Shown here in pieces: positions 1 through 8,477 of a stretch of DNA of 64,000 nucleotides (position 1 is its first letter; every line of letters starts with the position of its first letter). The stretch comes from Methylobacterium tardum (GTDB taxonomy: Bacteria > Pseudomonadota > Alphaproteobacteria > Rhizobiales > Beijerinckiaceae). Location: contig NZ_CP097484.1 of assembly GCF_023546765.1 (NCBI RefSeq), positions 1,429,501 through 1,493,500 on the forward strand, in the 5' to 3' direction. The notes beneath the pieces are model-generated. The model had not been told where the DNA came from, made no database searches, and was given only the letters and a program-made list of their open reading frames with translations. The translations under genes were made by a program, and so were the position numbers.

Positions 1-591
1 GTCTCGGACCTCCTCGCGCTTCTCGCGGCTCTCCTGGCCCGTGTAGATGCGCACCCGTGGGCGCTCGGCCTCTGGAATACCGCACTGGTTCAGGAACTCG
101 GTCAGGCCCTCGTACTGCGAGTTCGCCAACGCGTTCATCGGATAGACGACGATGGCGCGGGTCCGCGGTCGGAAGTCGGGCTTCTGGCGCTCCCGGATCG
201 CCTCGTCGATGATCGGCAGGAAGTAGCAGAGCGACTTGCCCGATCCGGTGCCGGTCGTGACGACGAAGCTTTTGTTGGCCTTGGCCTTCGTCAGCGCCTC
301 GACCTGATGAAGGTGCGGCTCGAGGACCCGGCTGCGCTCACGAAAGACGTGCGTCGTGAGCGGGTGCAGGACATCGTCCTTGACGAGTTCCTGGAGCGTC
401 TCCCCGCGTGCGAAGTGCGGGTTGATCGTGATCAGGGGATCCGGCCAGAACGCCTTGTTGTCGTAGAGGCGGTCGACCTCGGTCCGGATGTCGTCAGCAG
501 CGATCTTGTTGAAGGATCGCGCGAAGGCGTCGTAGTCCCGGATTAGGGTCTGGTCGAGGCCGAACGCGTCCACGAGGTCATGTCCCCCCAC
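1..591 (-). CDS. DEAD/DEAH-box helicase, N-terminal part (gene runs off the window)
   Basis: About 197 residues are readable before the window edge. A Walker A / motif I segment, VVTTGTGSGKSLCYFLPI, lies near residue 118, followed by IVVYPMNALANSQYEGL, which fits helicase motif Ia. The preceding WPDPLITINPHF and LVKDDVLHP segments resemble the N-terminus of large SF2 helicases of the DUF1998-associated, DrmA-like type; that assignment is inference because the C-terminus is missing. The frame is open back to a TAG at 631-633 and has no usable ATG, so GTG at 591 is the likely start. Such helicases often sit in phage-defence loci. Confidence 0.7.
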   Translation of the reverse strand, partial: MGGHDLVDAFGLDQTLIRDYDAFARSFNKIAADDIRTEVDRLYDNKAFWPDPLITINPHFARGETLQELVKDDVLHPLTTHVFRERSRVLEPHLHQVEALTKAKANKSFVVTTGTGSGKSLCYFLPIIDEAIRERQKPDFRPRTRAIVVYPMNALANSQYEGLTEFLNQCGIPEAERPRVRIYTGQESREKREEVRD

Positions 592-1047
592 ATGACGGCC
601 GGTGCCGGCCGTTGCCTTGAGCCGGCGACGCTACCCTAGGTCCTCGCGCACAGGTAGTAGGAAGCGGGGCTGTAGGCTGCGTAGGCCTCGTTTCAACAGC
701 GGTTGGGCCGCTACTGTGGCACCAGCGCCTACCGGTCTGACGAGGATAGTTCGTCGACGACTAGACCGAGCGCCACGCGACGCGCACGAATTGCTGAGGT
801 CGAACGCTCGACGATCCCACGAAGAGCGCTGATCCGAGTTATTGTCAGACCTATCGGTCCATCAGCCTGGGTTCGACGCTCACGGAAGTGAGGCGGTGAT
901 CTCCTCGATTCCATCCGGCAGTAGGGTCAATTGCAACAATTGCCGGATCGCTGCGTAGGCGCGGCCAGTTCAAGGTGAAGCGCGGTCCATCTAAAACGCA
1001 GGGAGCCCCATGCGCGCAGGCCGGAGATCAGGCGACAATCTTGCACC
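592..1047. other. Intergenic stretch, no gene recognised
   Basis: Only short overlapping frames without protein-like composition are present. It holds the presumed promoter of the helicase reading left. No repeat, terminator or RNA gene was recognised. Confidence 0.4.
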
Positions 1048-1296
1048 GTGGCTCGCCGTGGGCACGACCTCGCGATACTCGGCGTCCAGGCGCAGATGGC
1101 CGTCGGCGAGCGGATCGCCAGTCTGATGGTCGGAGGCCCGAAGGCGCGCAAGGAAACTCACTGGATAGTGACCGAGAAGGTCCTAGTCGCTGGCTCTGCC
1201 GCGGTGACGCTCGCGACGGGCGGCACGCCGCGCAAGGTCGTACGCGGCTACGGTCGGAAGGTCCAAGCCAATCACAGGCAGCTCAGCAAGAGCTGA
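1048..1296 (+). CDS. Small hypothetical protein
   Basis: An 82-residue product from a GTG start. The composition looks protein-like (ILGVQAQMAVGERIASLM, then WIVTEKVLVAGSAAVTLA, and a basic tail RKVVRGYGRKVQANHRQL). The pattern of an amphipathic helical first half and basic C-terminus resembles small phasin-like or polyhydroxyalkanoate-granule-type proteins of Rhizobiales, but I cannot assign a family. It stands alone in a gene-poor, decayed stretch, so it may be a remnant. No clear Shine-Dalgarno was seen. Confidence 0.4.
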   Translation: MARRGHDLAILGVQAQMAVGERIASLMVGGPKARKETHWIVTEKVLVAGSAAVTLATGGTPRKVVRGYGRKVQANHRQLSKS

Positions 1297-1679
1297 CCCG
1301 ACGAACTCGGGCTGTCGTACCCAGGCCGTCCTCGGCCACGCCGCCTCTCGAACCGGCTCTGCGGCGCTGTCGATCGCGACAACGACCTGCCTGGGCGTAA
1401 GGTGCTGGATCATCGAACCCTGCGACCTTCAATGCCCAAGCAATAGAGCAAGGGCTACCTGAACGCTGAAGCAGCCCAGGGCGGCGCTGACGTGACCGAT
1501 CATGCGTGTCAGAGCGGCGGGTTGATCGTAGGCTACATTATCGCCGAGCACTGCGGGCGGCTAAAATCCATCGGGGCCGATCGTCAAAGAACGCTTTCAT
1601 TAGACTGAAGGCGGCATCGAGCGACAGCATGCCATCGATCAGGCGGCGCAGATGCGGGGCTCTCGCGACGTTGCGAGCC
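1297..1679. other. Intergenic stretch, no gene recognised
   Basis: Short frames on both strands lack recognisable motifs. It lies downstream of the decayed GGDEF domain and probably contains further remnant sequence. Confidence 0.35.
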
Positions 1680-1915
1680 GCCATGGTGTGCTCGCGTTGC
1701 GCTTGGCTGCATACATTGCCTGATCGGCCGCAGTCAGAATGTCGTGCGAGCTCTGAGGATGTGCGGCCGAGAGAGCGATACCAATCGAGACGTTGATCTC
1801 AGCCGGTCCCGCGCAGATCACGACGGACTGTGAGATTGCCCCGGCGATCCGGTGGGCGAAGCTGCTCAAGGCTGGGCGCAGCACGCGACCGCATGCCTTG
1901 CAAAACGCGTCGGCT
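1680..1915 (-). pseudogene. Remnant of a GGDEF (diguanylate cyclase) domain
   Basis: The minus strand encodes the C-terminal third of a GGDEF domain: INVSIGIALSAAHPQ followed by ILTAADQAMYAAKRNA, the classic end of the fold. The GG(D/E)EF active-site loop and everything N-terminal are absent; the frame upstream (to 2136) reads into unrelated arginine-rich sequence. It is therefore a non-functional fragment of a diguanylate cyclase gene. Confidence 0.65.
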
Positions 1916-2240
1916 GTCTCGCCTGCTCCGGAACGCGATCCCAGTTTGTGCACTGCGTGCGTGCCGGGTGTCTCAACATTCCCCCCGGTCCGGCGGGACG
2001 CCAGGGCGCAATCGTCCGAAGCGTTCCGCCGGTCACAATCTGCTTGAGCAGGCGGATATCGGTCGTGCAGACCGACGCTTGAATGCGCCAAACGAAAGCC
2101 CGCTCCGTGAGCTGGGTGAGCCGAGACGAGCCGCAACTGTGTGACTGAACGCGCCGTGCTACGAGCGGCTACTTGCTGCCGCCACTGCCGGTCGTTCTGG
2201 CCTGTGAGAGTTGCCCGTCGTTGCGAGCCGCCACGCTATT

Positions 2241-2408
2241 CTATCCGTCGGAGAAGAGGTCCCTGCCGGTGGGGCCAGGCTGGCAGGTGACTACACCCGG
2301 CGCACTCGGGGAAACGATGATCGTGGTGCTGGTCTGGCTCTCGATCACGGCTTGCGCGAAAGCAGGCGTTGGCAGAGCCGTGACGATGGCGGTGGCGAGC
2401 TCGGTCAT
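2241..2408 (-). CDS. Possible small exported protein
   Basis: A 55-residue frame starting MTELATAIVTALPTPAFAQA looks like a short signal peptide ending in an AFA-Q type cleavage site, followed by a Thr/Ile/Val/Pro-rich tail (STTIIVSPSAPGVV) of the kind seen in small secreted Methylobacterium proteins. No Shine-Dalgarno is obvious and the frame continues upstream of this ATG. It could equally be a chance frame in an otherwise gene-poor stretch. Confidence 0.25.
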   Translation of the reverse strand: MTELATAIVTALPTPAFAQAVIESQTSTTIIVSPSAPGVVTCQPGPTGRDLFSDG

Positions 2409-2629
2409 GCCGATCTGCTGTCGGGTCAATTGCGGCAGGACACTCCTGAAGCGTGGAACAATTTCGCTCGCGCACAACCGATGCCGCGCAAACCCAGGCG
2501 TGCCTGCGATGGGAGCTCGCACACGTTATGCGACGCTCATCGTCTTCGCCGTCTTGGTCGTCCTTCCGGCTAACCCCAAACTGTGAATTTTGGAAGCGAA
2601 CGTTACGGCTGGGCGAAGCATTCCGCCGG

Positions 2630-3676
2630 TTAGCATCCTGAAGCGGTCGACTCGAAGCAATGCGCCTCGACCTCGTCCCAGCCGGAGAGGAAGGCTTCGA
2701 CGCAGCGCGGGTCGAAATGGAGGCCGGCCTGATCGGCCACGAAGGCCCGCGCGCGATTGAGGGGCCACGCGGTCTTGTAGGGGCGCTCCGTCACCAGGGC
2801 GTCGAACACGTCGGCCACCGCCACGATGCGGCCAGAGAGCGGGATCGTCTCGCCCTTGAGGCCCTTCGGATAGCCCGTGCCGTCCCAGCGCTCGTGGTGG
2901 CTCTCGGCGATCTCGGCGGCGAGCCGCACGACGTCGGAGCTGCTGCCCTCCAGGATCCGGCGTCCGCGCTCGGCGTGCTTCTCCATCTCGGCGCGCTCGT
3001 CGGCGGAGAGCGGCCCGCGCTTCAGCAGGATCGAGTCGGGGACCCCGATCTTGCCGACATCGTGCATCGTGGAGGCGAGCTTCAGGGTCTGGATCGCGGC
3101 GGGCTCGAAGCCGAGGTTCCGGGCGATCACGCCCACATAGCCCGCCACCCGGGCGATGTGATCGCCGGTATCGGTGTCGCGGTGCTCGGCGGCGCGCATC
3201 AGCAGGGCGATGATCTCGTGCTCGCGCGCCTCGATCACCGAGACCGCGGCCGCGACCTCGCGGGCGAGCCAGGCGGTGCGGTCCTGCTCCTGCCGGTGTG
3301 CGGCGCTGATCCGCATCAGGTTGGTGATGCGCGCCTGGATCTCGACCGGGTCGCAGGGCTTGCCGAGGAAGTCGGTAGCGCCGGCGCGCAGGGCATCGTG
3401 GCGCAGGCTGCGCTGATCGAGGCTCGTCACCATGACGATCGGCACATGCGCGAAGCCCGGCACCGCCCGGGCGGCCGCGATGACCTCGAGACCGGTCAGG
3501 CCGGGCATGTCGTAATCGGTGACGACGACGCCGATCCGGTCGACATGCGCCCGCAGGAAGTCGAGCGCCGCCCGAGGGCAGGTGAAGGCCACGGGCTCGC
3601 AATTGGCCACGGGCTTCAGCGCCTGCAGCATCAGCAGGTTGTTCATCTCGGAATCGCCGAGGATCAGAGCGAGCAT
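2630..3676 (-). CDS. Response regulator with HD-GYP phosphodiesterase domain
   Basis: 348 residues. The N-terminal receiver domain (about 1-120) has the phospho-acceptor Asp in VVVTDYDMPG and the conserved Lys in LGKPCDP. The C-terminal HD-GYP domain (about 140-340) has STMHDVGKIGVPDSILLK and the signature ESHHERWDGTGYPKG. HD-GYP proteins hydrolyse cyclic di-GMP, so this is a two-component output protein lowering c-di-GMP. No cognate kinase is adjacent; the next gene on the same strand is the TadG-like gene ending at 3731, 54 bases upstream. All metal-binding and GYP residues look intact. Confidence 0.9.
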   Translation of the reverse strand: MLALILGDSEMNNLLMLQALKPVANCEPVAFTCPRAALDFLRAHVDRIGVVVTDYDMPGLTGLEVIAAARAVPGFAHVPIVMVTSLDQRSLRHDALRAGATDFLGKPCDPVEIQARITNLMRISAAHRQEQDRTAWLAREVAAAVSVIEAREHEIIALLMRAAEHRDTDTGDHIARVAGYVGVIARNLGFEPAAIQTLKLASTMHDVGKIGVPDSILLKRGPLSADERAEMEKHAERGRRILEGSSSDVVRLAAEIAESHHERWDGTGYPKGLKGETIPLSGRIVAVADVFDALVTERPYKTAWPLNRARAFVADQAGLHFDPRCVEAFLSGWDEVEAHCFESTASGC

Positions 3677-3730
3677 CGCGTCACTCCCGGACGAGGTTCC
3701 ATCGGCGCAGGCCCGGCATCGTCACTCCAC

Positions 3731-5149
3731 TCACTGCGTGATCAGCAGCTTGCCGCTGATCGGTCCCACGCCCTTGGGCACCGGGACGCTCGTGGCGTCG
3801 TAGTTGGCGTTGAGGTAGAGGTTCGGCCCCTTGTAGAGATTCACCTGCTGGGCGACGATCACAGTGTAGGCCGATTGGTCGGCAACCGGCTTCTTCGCAT
3901 CGATCACCACGCGACCCGCTGGCAGGTAGATCGTGCCGAGCATCGTGCGCGCGTTGTCGCTGATGATGCGGTAGGTCCGCATGGGCTTCGTTGCGCCCAA
4001 TGGCGGCGGCGTGGGTGAGGTCGGAGCAAGGATGTCCTGTACGACATCAAGGGTCGGATCGACCGGATCGGAAACGGCACGCTCCTCCATCATGAGCAGG
4101 CCCGCCATGACACCGGTCGTGGGTGCCGCAAGGCTGATGGCGGTCTTCTGATCGAACAGCAGACCGCCCTTGTTTCCTGTAAAATAGAAGCCGACATCGA
4201 TGCCGCTCAGGGAGCCGTTCTTGTCCACGATCAGCGGGCCGTCCTTCATCACGTAGATCCCGGGCTGCAGCGAGACGATGGCGTTCTTGGTGATGTGCAG
4301 ACCGCCGCAGTAGGTGCCGGGGCTCAATGGCGTGCTCTGGTCGGCGAGGTTTTTGCTGGTGTCACCCTTCGAATTGGCGGAGGCCGGGATTGACGTGCAG
4401 GCATCCACCGTCGGCGTGGGGCGGTCTTGGAGCGGATCCTTAATGACCGGGCAGCCGGTCTGCGGCGGTGGGGCGAAGTTGGCGCGAGCCCCAAAGAAGC
4501 CGCCCGCTGAGCAGATCGTCTGCGCGCGGGCATACGAGCTATCCTGGCCCAACATGCCCTGCGGATTGCTGGAATTGGAGTAGAGCGAGCAGCCACTGGC
4601 GGTGACCTGTGCGCTCTTTTCCAGATCGAACGCACCAGGGGCGGCAGGATCGAGGGTCAACATGCACAGGCGCATGTTGCCGATGACGTTGGCTTTCGCC
4701 CGAAGCGAGATATGCGCGGTGCGCACGCCCACGAACGGACCGAAGGCGAGCTTGAACTCCTCCGAGGCAGTCGCCGTGACGCTCGTCTTGTCGTTGGGAA
4801 CTGTGATCTGCACGGATAGCGGCCGGTCGGGCGGCGAGGTAACACCGCTGCGGATGGCTTGCTCGGTGATGCCGCTGACTGAGGCAGGAGTCGCAGAGGC
4901 GAGCTTCAGCGCATTACCGCCGGCGAGCACGCCGTTGTCGAGGGCGTTTTGCAGTTGGCTGCGCCGGGCCGACAGGCGCGCGTAGTCGATGCCGCCGCCA
5001 GCCAGCCCGATCAGGACCGTGGAACTGAGGGCGAAGATGACGGCGACCCCGCCCTGTCGATCGGCCCGGAGGCTCTGTCGGGCTGTATCAACTGCCCATC
5101 CTTTGACAGAGACATTCGATTGTACCTTGTTGTTGCCCCGCCCCATCAT
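3731..5149 (-). CDS. TadG-like pilus/Flp assembly protein
   Basis: 472 residues. A cytoplasmic basic N-terminus is followed by one membrane segment (GGVAVIFALSSTVLIGLAGG, about residues 32-51) and the conserved GIDYARLSARRSQLQNALD, the hallmark of the TadE/TadG N-terminal domain. The remainder is predicted extracytoplasmic, with Ser/Pro/Gly-rich stretches and several Cys. TadG-like proteins belong to the Flp pilus (tight adherence) apparatus. No other tad genes are nearby, so this is an orphan paralogue, common in Methylobacterium. ATG at 5149 is chosen because the transmembrane segment then sits at the usual distance. Confidence 0.8.
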   Translation of the reverse strand: MMGRGNNKVQSNVSVKGWAVDTARQSLRADRQGGVAVIFALSSTVLIGLAGGGIDYARLSARRSQLQNALDNGVLAGGNALKLASATPASVSGITEQAIRSGVTSPPDRPLSVQITVPNDKTSVTATASEEFKLAFGPFVGVRTAHISLRAKANVIGNMRLCMLTLDPAAPGAFDLEKSAQVTASGCSLYSNSSNPQGMLGQDSSYARAQTICSAGGFFGARANFAPPPQTGCPVIKDPLQDRPTPTVDACTSIPASANSKGDTSKNLADQSTPLSPGTYCGGLHITKNAIVSLQPGIYVMKDGPLIVDKNGSLSGIDVGFYFTGNKGGLLFDQKTAISLAAPTTGVMAGLLMMEERAVSDPVDPTLDVVQDILAPTSPTPPPLGATKPMRTYRIISDNARTMLGTIYLPAGRVVIDAKKPVADQSAYTVIVAQQVNLYKGPNLYLNANYDATSVPVPKGVGPISGKLLITQ

Positions 5150-5896
5150 CTGCCTCGATGAGCGCCCTGGCCGATTAGAAGGAGCTTAGAGACAGCACAT
5201 TAACGCTCCGTATTTGGCTCGCCCCTCCACCCATCAACACGGTTACCCTTGACGAAATTCGCAGCTTTAACGTGTGTTACTCGCGAGAGTTTCGAGATTG
5301 CTTTGTCGAGGCCGGAACACAGAGAACGGATCCGGAGCAAGTACCGGGCAGATCAGCCGCCGTAAGAGCGATGCGAGATGAGTGGGATCGCGATTGTCCG
5401 GCTGCATGATGGGCCGAAGATCCTAAACCGCGTCAAGGACGTCTCAGCTTCCCGAGCGCTGTTGACCGTACCAAGCGCTGATGCGCGGCCAGGGTGCTTT
5501 CTGTTCGAAGTTGTGGGACGCGACTCGGGCAGTGGGGTGCAACTCGCGTGGCGTAGCCGCTGCTCACAAAACTGACCCGACAATGTCCCGCCTTTGCCTC
5601 AGCCGCGCCACGGCGATCTCTGACGATACGCACGGTTGAAGAACGCGCGAAATACGGGCTCGCGGGCAAATTCCTCGGGCGTGGACACGTCGAGGTCAGA
5701 ACCGCGGGCCAGAGTTCCGGCAGGACATCGGCCTCCTAGATCCGATCGACGAGGTCGGGCCGTTCGTCGGACATCGGTTCGCCCTATTGTCATCATCGCG
5801 CTGACGACGATCATGACACGAAGGCGATACGGGTTGGACTACGATTTCTGAGTTCTGCCATCGTCTGCCAAACACAATGCGATCTGCGCCGCGGAC
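5150..5896. other. Long intergenic stretch
   Basis: About 750 bases with only short, arginine/serine-rich frames that look like chance reading of GC-rich DNA. It holds the promoter of the TadG-like gene on the left. No mobile element, repeat or RNA was recognised. Confidence 0.4.
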
Positions 5897-6982
5897 CTAA
5901 GCCGTGACTTTGAGATCTGCAGCTCCAGCCGCGATGGCGATCGAATGGAAGGCGCGGACGAGATCTGGATCAACCTTGCCCGTCATACTCGCCAACAAGT
6001 CGTAGGCCTTCATCGGCTCCATCGCTGTCTTGTACGGCCTATGGTCGATCAACGCGCCATAGATGTCACAGATTGTGATTAAACGTACGAGATCGGGAAT
6101 GGCACGGCCGTGCAAGTGGTCCGGATAGCCGGATCCGTCGAGGAATTCGTGATGCGAGCGCACGACCGCAAGCATGTCGGCGGAGTAGCCGTGTCCCTGC
6201 AACATCGCGTAGCCCATCGCCGGGTGCGTCTGCATGACCGCGCGCTCTCCCTCGCCGAGGCGTCCCGGCTTGTTCAGAATTGCGAGCGGGATCCGCGACT
6301 TGCCGATGTCGTGCAGGAGCCCCGCCTGGGTCAACCGTTCGCAGTCGGGCCGGGACAGGCCAAGTTTTTGCCCGAAGCCAGCCGCGAGGCCGGCGACGAG
6401 CAGACAGTGCTGGTGGGTCGCGTCATCGAAGCGCCACACGAGTTCGAGCCACACGCGTATGTCGCTCTCGCGCAGGGCGCTCTCGATGTAGGCGGCTCCC
6501 GTCGTGATCAGTGCCGGATCAATCGCCCGGCCCGCACGGCCACGGGCGAGGATCTCCGTGAGGCTCGTCTGCGCGCCGGCGATGTGGGCGCTGAACCCCG
6601 GGCTCTCCGGCTTGCCTGCTGGCTTTGCAGGGCTACCGAGGGCCAGCGTGATTGGCTCGGCCAGTTGATCGGCGGCCATGATCCGGGTCGGCTTCAGGGC
6701 GGCGGCTTGGACCTCCGCTCGCGGGCTCGTGCCGTTGAGCACGCAGAAGAATGGCATCCCAGGCTTGCGTAGCGCGTCGAGGTAGAGACGTAGCGCCGCG
6801 AGGATGTCAGAGCGCGTGGACGCAACATCACTGACGATAAGTTTGACACCGCCTGCCTCGATCGATGAGGGGGACTGAAACGGATCGAGAACATCCACGA
6901 TACGCGTGTGATCGAGGCGACCAAGATTGCGCGCGAGACGCTGCGTGCGCGCCAGCGTGTCGGTGAGAAACAGGATGTGCAC
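5897..6982 (-). CDS. HD-GYP domain protein with degenerate receiver-like N-terminus
   Basis: 361 residues. The N-terminal 120 residues resemble a receiver fold (MHILFLTDTLARTQRLARNL; KLIVSDVAS) but lack the full acidic pocket and the conserved Lys, so phosphorylation is doubtful. The C-terminal domain has AGLLHDIGKSRIPLAILNK and VRSHHEFLDGSGYPD, a complete HD-GYP signature, predicting c-di-GMP phosphodiesterase activity. The unusual N-terminus suggests control by something other than a classical kinase. It is transcribed alone. Confidence 0.87.
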   Translation of the reverse strand: MHILFLTDTLARTQRLARNLGRLDHTRIVDVLDPFQSPSSIEAGGVKLIVSDVASTRSDILAALRLYLDALRKPGMPFFCVLNGTSPRAEVQAAALKPTRIMAADQLAEPITLALGSPAKPAGKPESPGFSAHIAGAQTSLTEILARGRAGRAIDPALITTGAAYIESALRESDIRVWLELVWRFDDATHQHCLLVAGLAAGFGQKLGLSRPDCERLTQAGLLHDIGKSRIPLAILNKPGRLGEGERAVMQTHPAMGYAMLQGHGYSADMLAVVRSHHEFLDGSGYPDHLHGRAIPDLVRLITICDIYGALIDHRPYKTAMEPMKAYDLLASMTGKVDPDLVRAFHSIAIAAGAADLKVTA

Positions 6983-7088
6983 ACCAACCTCGTCGCGGTG
7001 GCGAGTCTAAGAAGACCCAGACCCTGAGCGTAGACCCATGAGAAACGGTTAAAACTGTCGAGCTCACTGTTTCAAAAGCTACCAAATC

Positions 7089-8084
7089 TTAGCGATCGCG
7101 GCCGCCGTCGTCCTTGACCGCGACAACCCTGTCCTGGGGCGCTGCGGGACGTCCTTGGCTGTCCCATCGATGGAATGCCGCGGGATCTTTGGTACGCCAT
7201 GCGACGAGCAGCGCGGCTTTGGCCTCGATCGGTCTAGCATCGAAGGTCGCGAGGAAGTCGGTTTCCCGCTGTTTCGAAGATGAGTTCCAACCGAAGCGCA
7301 CGCGACCCGCTTGGCGACCAGGCTCGAACCAGTCGATCGTTGCGATCTCTTGGGCGATTGCCTCGAATGTTTGCTGCGAGATGGGGTTCTCGCGCAGCCA
7401 CGCCATTTGTTCAAGGCCGGCTCTTGTCCGACCGATCGGATCTTCGAGGACGTCCTTAAAAGCGGGCGTTGCACGGACGGCCTCGCGCACTTTCTCGTTC
7501 GACAGGGAGCTGAGGGCGAGCGCGGCTCGGGGGATTGTGTCCGCCACTTCCGTTGCCAGCGTCAAAACAGTCTCGGGCTTGGCTTTGAGAACACAGGCGA
7601 GATCGAAAGCGTCCCGCATCGTGAAGTTTCCTGACCGGTACCGAAGCTTTTTGACCATGACTTCATCCACGGTCTCAAGCGCGATTGGGCGACCTTTGAA
7701 TGTTTCCACCGAGAAGCCGGGCTCGGTTTGGAGTGCGGAGCTCAAAAAATCGATTTCGCCATCTGGCCTGTGGAACTTGAGGTAATGACCTGGCCAGTCG
7801 AATTTACTGCTGATGGATTTTGCGAAAGGATTTCGATTGGGCGAGAGTTCTGCCAAACGAATCCCGGATAGGAAGATATCAATGTCATCACTGATGCGAT
7901 GTCCGATGCGGAGCGCGAGGGCCGTTCCTCCGCCCAAGCTCCAACGCGGCGTAGATCCGCGCGAAATCATGTCGGCTTCTCTTGGGGTGGCATGATCGAG
8001 TGCCGGAAGGGCGAGGTCGAGCAGGCTCGCCCATCGCGAGGGATTTGGCCGGGCTTCGAGCGGGCCTGAAAGGGCAGCCGTCAC
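7089..8084 (-). CDS. Nucleotidyltransferase of the AbiEii/AbiGii toxin family
   Basis: 331 residues. The nucleotidyltransferase core is visible as GGGTALALR (about 51-59) and HRISDDIDIF (about 62-71), the G-G-x-A-L plus D-x-D arrangement of DUF1814/AbiEii proteins, which in type IV toxin-antitoxin systems transfer nucleotides to target RNAs. The start is placed at GTG 8084 because it overlaps the TGA of the upstream small gene (GTGA), a normal coupling arrangement; a longer open frame to 8261 would overlap that gene extensively. The upstream partner is not a recognisable AbiEi antitoxin. Confidence 0.8.
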   Translation of the reverse strand: MTAALSGPLEARPNPSRWASLLDLALPALDHATPREADMISRGSTPRWSLGGGTALALRIGHRISDDIDIFLSGIRLAELSPNRNPFAKSISSKFDWPGHYLKFHRPDGEIDFLSSALQTEPGFSVETFKGRPIALETVDEVMVKKLRYRSGNFTMRDAFDLACVLKAKPETVLTLATEVADTIPRAALALSSLSNEKVREAVRATPAFKDVLEDPIGRTRAGLEQMAWLRENPISQQTFEAIAQEIATIDWFEPGRQAGRVRFGWNSSSKQRETDFLATFDARPIEAKAALLVAWRTKDPAAFHRWDSQGRPAAPQDRVVAVKDDGGRDR

Positions 8085-8374
8085 GGGAGAAAGCGCGCGA
8101 TGTAGGCGTGGTTCGGGTGATCCGCTGGGAGCAACTGATCGGCCAGAGTTTTCAGGCTGTGAAAGCTGGCCGCGCCTTCGATGACGAGGTTTGCGAGTTC
8201 GGCAGGGTCGGCCTCGCGCAGGTGGGCTTCGAGGGCGAACTCCGTCTGCGGCGTCGGGCATCCTGAGGCCAGGGACTTCGCGAAGGCGACAGGATCGACG
8301 TCAGCGCCCGTGCTCGCCTTAAAGTGCCCCAGTGCGGCCTGGATAGCGTGTCCGGTCTGTTCCATGGCGTCCAT
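8081..8374 (-). CDS. Small protein coupled to the AbiEii-type gene, candidate antitoxin
   Basis: 97 residues from ATG 8374, which has AGGA about nine bases upstream; ATG 8365 and an ATG at 8407 are alternatives. The product is mostly helical and acidic (ALEAHLREADPAELANLV; HPNHAYIARFLP) with no winged-helix or AbiEi-like DNA-binding region. Its stop overlaps the start of the nucleotidyltransferase gene by GTGA, so the two are co-translated. By position it is the likely antitoxin or chaperone, but I do not recognise the family. The IS607 element lies just upstream of its promoter. Confidence 0.7.
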   Translation of the reverse strand: MDAMEQTGHAIQAALGHFKASTGADVDPVAFAKSLASGCPTPQTEFALEAHLREADPAELANLVIEGAASFHSLKTLADQLLPADHPNHAYIARFLP

Positions 8375-8477
8375 CTCACGGGATCCTAGAGGCGGATGAC
8401 CCATCATCTATGATGAGGTCTTGCGTGCGCGGAGGAAAGGCTTCGTCGGACCGCTGTCGTAAGTTGTAACGGGCATA

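Noticed and set aside
2660..4018. A 452-residue plus-strand frame
   Set aside because: Antisense to the HD-GYP and TadG-like genes; no recognisable motif.
7089..8261. A longer AbiEii-type gene starting at 8261
   Set aside because: It would overlap the small upstream gene by about 180 bases and the added residues are low-complexity; the GTG at 8084 gives a normal four-base overlap.
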